64,000 nucleotides of DNA from assembly GCA_964464965.1 (NCBI GenBank), contig CAYXHM010000007.1:124001-188000 (forward strand), written 5' to 3'. The DNA comes from UBA5543 sp964464965 (lineage in GTDB: Bacteria; Bacteroidota; Bacteroidia; Chitinophagales; Chitinophagaceae). The notes below the pieces were generated by a model, which made no database searches, was not told the DNA's origin, and saw nothing but the letters and a program-made list of their open reading frames with translations. How positions within the stretch are numbered: position 1 is the stretch's first letter; each line of letters begins with the position of its first letter. The translations under genes and the position numbers were made by a program. This document shows positions 60,882 through 64,000 of the stretch, piece after piece.

Positions 60882-62528
60882 TTATTTACCTACAACGAAC
60901 CTGGTATTATACTGGTTGTTCTTAGTCTTAACCTGCGCATTGTACAAGCCGTTTGTAAGGTTATCCACTTTCACAGGCAGGTTCAAAATAGCATTATCTG
61001 CATGATAATTATATGTTGCAACTACCTGGCCGACAGCATTTGTAATAGTGATTGTCACATCTTTAGCATCTACAGGCAGCTTGCCTGATATACTAAATTG
61101 CCCATTATTAGGATTTGGGGTAACATTAAATGCTTGCATCGCTGTTTCGTTGTCATTTATACCTGTAAGAAATACATTGCTGGTTACCATCACTGCACCC
61201 GGGTGAACGCAAGGTGCGTCACTTACCATTTTTACAATGATTTTGTCATAAGGCTTCGCGTCTGTAATAGTGTAAGTATCTCCGTTTACACCTCCTGCCA
61301 TTTTATTGTTCCTATACCATATGTATGTTGGCGATACACCGCCATTCGTAGGTATAGCTGTATAGGTATAAGTGTTTCCTCCTTCGTAGGTAACGTTCAT
61401 ATCAACATACGGAGTAAGCAAAGGACTTACATTGAACTCTACCGGGTTGCTCAATTTTGCAGGTACGCATATAGCGCTACTCATAAAACGGCATTCAACA
61501 ATATCACCGTTTGTAAGATTTGCTGTTTTAAACGTTCCTCCTGTTTCACCCGGTACATCCAGGCCGTTTATCATCCATTGATATTTTGGCGTAGTACCAC
61601 CGTTTGACCAGGTAGAATATAAAGTAACTTCTGTTTCCTGACATACTATATTTCCTGGGTTTGGCGCTATTACAATACTTGCACTGCTTGATGCTACCAT
61701 GTCAAGTGTAGCGGGTAAACTGTTTACAGAACAGCCCTCTGTTTTATTAATAGCTACAGCACGGTACTGGAAGCCATCCATACCCATGGCAAGGTTTTTT
61801 ACGACCAGGCTATCTGTTGTTGTGCCACTATGGTTTAAATCATCGCCCAGTAGTACCCAGCCTGAACCGTAATTTGCCTGCCAGTTGAAAGAGTCCGTTT
61901 TGATACCGGCAGCAATAAATAATACATTCCCATTTTCGCATGCTTTGCTATCAGATGGTGGAGTTGTAAATTTTGCTGAGCAGCTAGGCACTACTTCAAA
62001 TACGTAGTCTTCGCATTCACCGTAGCTTTGGCTGCCGCATTCGCTAAAGCCCGTAGTGGAATAAGAAGAACGTACACGCATACGCGTAAGCCCCGGGGTA
62101 GCGTTTGCAGGTATAGTAAAACTACTGCTTACAGAGCCATTGCCTGCTATAGTACTGGTTGGATTATATACAGCTTCTCCGGCATCAGAAAAATCTCCGT
62201 CTGCATTATAATCTACCCATATCCTAACACCTTGTGCATATGTCTGGCCGATTTTAACGGTAAAATTTACTGCTGTGCCTTGTACCCCTGCATGTTTCAT
62301 GGTGCTGTAGTAAATATAACTGGTAGATGTATTACCACAACCGGAAGATGTATTAGTGATGTTAGTTACTCCACCTGTAGTCTTAAAGTCCTGGATGTAC
62401 ATGTCAAAGCTGCTGCATTGGCTACTGCTGTAGCTGGTATTACAGTATTGCGCTTTAGACAATGCCGGGAGTAGAATGATTAATAATAGAATAACACAAT
62501 GTTTGCCTGCAAGTAGTTGTTGTTTCAT
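60882..62528 (-). CDS. GEVED-domain surface protein with T9SS type A sorting domain
   Basis: A 548-residue secreted protein. It has a signal peptide (HCVILLLIILLPALSKAQ), then a GEVED module near residues 85-185 that ends in SYGECEDYVFEV and contains VRIWVDYNADGDFSDAGEAV. Ig-like repeats follow from about 185 to 455, with paired cysteines. The end is the T9SS sorting domain, starting FNVTPNPNNGQFSISGKL and ending NTRFVVGK. It would be moved across the outer membrane by type IX secretion and held at the surface. The substrate or partner is unknown. A paralogue lies directly upstream. Confidence 0.92.
   Translation of the reverse strand: MKQQLLAGKHCVILLLIILLPALSKAQYCNTSYSSSQCSSFDMYIQDFKTTGGVTNITNTSSGCGNTSTSYIYYSTMKHAGVQGTAVNFTVKIGQTYAQGVRIWVDYNADGDFSDAGEAVYNPTSTIAGNGSVSSSFTIPANATPGLTRMRVRSSYSTTGFSECGSQSYGECEDYVFEVVPSCSAKFTTPPSDSKACENGNVLFIAAGIKTDSFNWQANYGSGWVLLGDDLNHSGTTTDSLVVKNLAMGMDGFQYRAVAINKTEGCSVNSLPATLDMVASSSASIVIAPNPGNIVCQETEVTLYSTWSNGGTTPKYQWMINGLDVPGETGGTFKTANLTNGDIVECRFMSSAICVPAKLSNPVEFNVSPLLTPYVDMNVTYEGGNTYTYTAIPTNGGVSPTYIWYRNNKMAGGVNGDTYTITDAKPYDKIIVKMVSDAPCVHPGAVMVTSNVFLTGINDNETAMQAFNVTPNPNNGQFSISGKLPVDAKDVTITITNAVGQVVATYNYHADNAILNLPVKVDNLTNGLYNAQVKTKNNQYNTRFVVGK
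61455..61498. repeat. 44-bp block identical to 63276-63319
   Basis: This segment in the first T9SS gene is identical base for base to 63276-63319 in the second. It covers a Cys-containing part of an Ig-like domain (ECRFMSSAICVPAKL). The rest of the pair is less alike, which suggests recent duplication or gene conversion. Confidence 0.75.
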
Positions 62529-62639
62529 AATATACCTATTTTATAACAGTAAGTTAAAGTTTCGGAATTGAAGAAAAGAATCATGTGTCCTGTTTTAATC
62601 AGAAATTAATGGAATGCCATATGTTTTAACTTGTCATCA

Positions 62640-62684
62640 GTGCATAAAAAAATAGCCGGTATTACCGGCTATTTTTTTATGCAC
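62640..62684. terminator. Long terminator hairpin after the second T9SS gene
   Basis: A perfect 20-bp inverted repeat (62640-62659 with 62665-62684) around a 5-base loop. The core is AATAGCCGG/CCGGCTATT flanked by A and T runs, so it can terminate in both directions. Its core resembles the hairpin at 60834-60857. Confidence 0.88.
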
Positions 62685-62699
62685 AAAAGAAATGTATGG

Positions 62700-64000
62700 T
62701 TATTGCGAAATGGTAAACCTGATATTTATCTGTTCATCACCAATACTAATATTTGCATTATAAAGCCCACCGGGCAGATGTTGCACATTTACAGGGATAT
62801 TAATTAAGCTTTTATCTGTTTGATAGTTGTAGTGTGCAACAGCCTGCCCCATAATATTCGTTATTGTCACAACAATATCTCTATCGGTTGTAGTATTAAT
62901 TGCACCTGAAATATTGAATAAACCATTGTTGGGGTTGGGGTGCAATAGCAGGTTATATAGAGCTGTATTAGCTGAATTGATTCCCGTAACTACAATGTCA
63001 CTGCTTACCACTGTTGAGGCGGAATCAACACAAGGCGCACTACTTACCATTTTTACCACCACCTTGTCATAGCTTTTCAGGTCTGTAAACGTATATGAAT
63101 CAGTTTTCGCGCCGCTTATTAATGAATTGTTTCTATACCATATATACTTCGGGTCTGGCCCTCCGTTTGTAGGTATAGCTGTATATGTATACGTGCTACC
63201 GCCATCATGTGTTATTGCCAAACCTACTTTGGGTACAAGCTTCGGGTTTACCGTAAAAGGTATCGGATTGCTCAGTTTTGCAGGTACGCATATAGCGCTA
63301 CTCATAAAACGGCATTCAATAATATCTCCATTTGCCAGGTCTTTTGTTTTGAGTGTACCATTAACTTCGCCGGGTACATCCTGGCCATTTATCACCCATT
63401 GATACTTGGGTGTAGTGCCGCCGTTGCTCCATGTAGCATACATAGTCACTTCTGTTTTTTCACATATTTCGCTTCCGGGGTTTGGTGCAATTACGATGCT
63501 GGCCTCGCTGGCAGGTGTCATTTCCAATATTGCAGGTTTGCTGTTTACCGTACAATTGCCGGCTTTATTAACGGCAACAGCACGGTATTGAAAGCCATAC
63601 ATACTCATGGCTAAATTTTTAACTGTCATGCTGTCCGTTGTAGTTCCGCTATGGTTCAGGTCATCGCCCAGGGTTATCCATCCACTACCATAATTTGCCT
63701 GCCAGAAAAAAGAATCTGTTGAACTGGCAGCCGCAGTAAATAAAGCACTGGTCTTATCACATGCCTTAACATTAGATGGGTCTGTTATGAATTTAGCTGA
63801 ACAACTGGGTACTATCTCAAAAACATAATCTTCACATTCGCCATAGCTTTGAGCTCCACATTCAGTAAATGAGGTTGTGCTATAAGATGATCTCACACGC
63901 ATACGTGTTAATCCGGGAGGAGCATTTGCAGGTATGGTGAAACTACCCGTTGCAGTACCACCCTGCGGCGTTACTGAAGAAGGCGAAAATACATTTTCAC
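62700..64000 (-). CDS. Second GEVED/T9SS surface protein, 5' end beyond the window
   Basis: The frame is open from 64000 to the stop at 62700, so the N-terminus is outside the window. What is visible: the end of a GEVED module (SFTIPANAPPGLTRMRVRSS, SYGECEDYVFEIV), Ig-like repeats with FWQANYGSGWITLGDDLN and CRFMSSAICVPAKL, and a C-terminal sorting domain from LHPNPNNGLFNISGAI to INIRFTISQ. Every block matches the neighbour at 60882 in the same order, so the two are tandem paralogues. Secretion by type IX and surface anchoring are expected. Confidence 0.9.
   Translation of the reverse strand, partial: ENVFSPSSVTPQGGTATGSFTIPANAPPGLTRMRVRSSYSTTSFTECGAQSYGECEDYVFEIVPSCSAKFITDPSNVKACDKTSALFTAAASSTDSFFWQANYGSGWITLGDDLNHSGTTTDSMTVKNLAMSMYGFQYRAVAVNKAGNCTVNSKPAILEMTPASEASIVIAPNPGSEICEKTEVTMYATWSNGGTTPKYQWVINGQDVPGEVNGTLKTKDLANGDIIECRFMSSAICVPAKLSNPIPFTVNPKLVPKVGLAITHDGGSTYTYTAIPTNGGPDPKYIWYRNNSLISGAKTDSYTFTDLKSYDKVVVKMVSSAPCVDSASTVVSSDIVVTGINSANTALYNLLLHPNPNNGLFNISGAINTTTDRDIVVTITNIMGQAVAHYNYQTDKSLINIPVNVQHLPGGLYNANISIGDEQINIRFTISQ
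63276..63319. repeat. 44-bp block identical to 61455-61498
   Basis: Second member of the identical pair, in the same position of the paralogous T9SS gene. Confidence 0.75.

Noticed and set aside
1..64000. tRNA, rRNA, CRISPR arrays, insertion sequences or prophage genes
   Set aside because: I looked for cloverleaf-like sequences, direct repeat-spacer patterns and transposase or integrase motifs and found none that could be supported by eye.

Overview
The window looks like a chromosome segment of a Bacteroidota bacterium, most likely order Chitinophagales (family level is inference). Support: two proteins with GEVED modules and type IX secretion C-terminal sorting domains, the TAnnTTTG -7 promoter element close upstream of at least eleven starts, few Shine-Dalgarno sequences, an alpha/beta-fused 2-oxoacid dehydrogenase E1, and an SDR-type threonine dehydrogenase. 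I see no rRNA, tRNA, CRISPR array, insertion sequence or phage gene.

Layout. (1) 178-2247: E1 fusion protein. (2) 2517-37938: a surface-polysaccharide locus of about 35 kb, some 35 genes all on the + strand, mostly overlapping or separated by a few bases, with one clear promoter at its head (2387-2394). It runs: Wzc-type tyrosine kinase; a possible gene remnant; GDP-L-fucose synthesis (gmd, fcl); ABC export (Wzm/Wzt-like); an FkbM methyltransferase; a GT10 fucosyltransferase; nucleotide-sugar epimerases and GT2/GT4 transferases; then a dense sugar-tailoring block (17967-26590) with PIG-L deacetylase, WbqC-like protein, GNAT, MaoC hydratase, CBS-nucleotidyltransferase, the acetamidino trio (PP-loop amidotransferase, HisH, HisF2) and a Gfo/Idh oxidase, hexapeptide acyltransferase and DegT aminotransferase; then more glycosyltransferases, a NodB deacetylase, a Wzy-like membrane protein, a carbamoyltransferase and a final epimerase plus WbpL/WecA-like initiating transferase. 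(3) 37935-64000: housekeeping and accessory genes on both strands: SPOUT methyltransferase, clpS, a secreted START protein, dipeptidyl peptidase IV, BrkB, a cytochrome c/monooxygenase lipoprotein, a redoxin, mgsA, an MBL hydrolase, two DUF983 proteins, an AraC regulator, queG, a YigZ protein, EamA transporter, arginine decarboxylase, carA, threonine dehydrogenase, sirtuin, ftsY, icd, and two tandem T9SS surface proteins, the second cut by the window end.

How the locus may work (inference): the C-terminal WbpL-like enzyme loads the first sugar on undecaprenyl phosphate, the GT2/GT4/GT10 enzymes build a fucose-containing repeat, tailoring enzymes add amino, N-acyl, acetamidino, carbamoyl and methyl groups, and Wzm/Wzt exports the chain, with Wzc as a regulator. 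The most unusual part is the 17967-26590 block, which has parts of known acetamidino-sugar pathways but not a complete known set within the window, plus a MaoC hydratase that could supply a 3-hydroxyacyl group.
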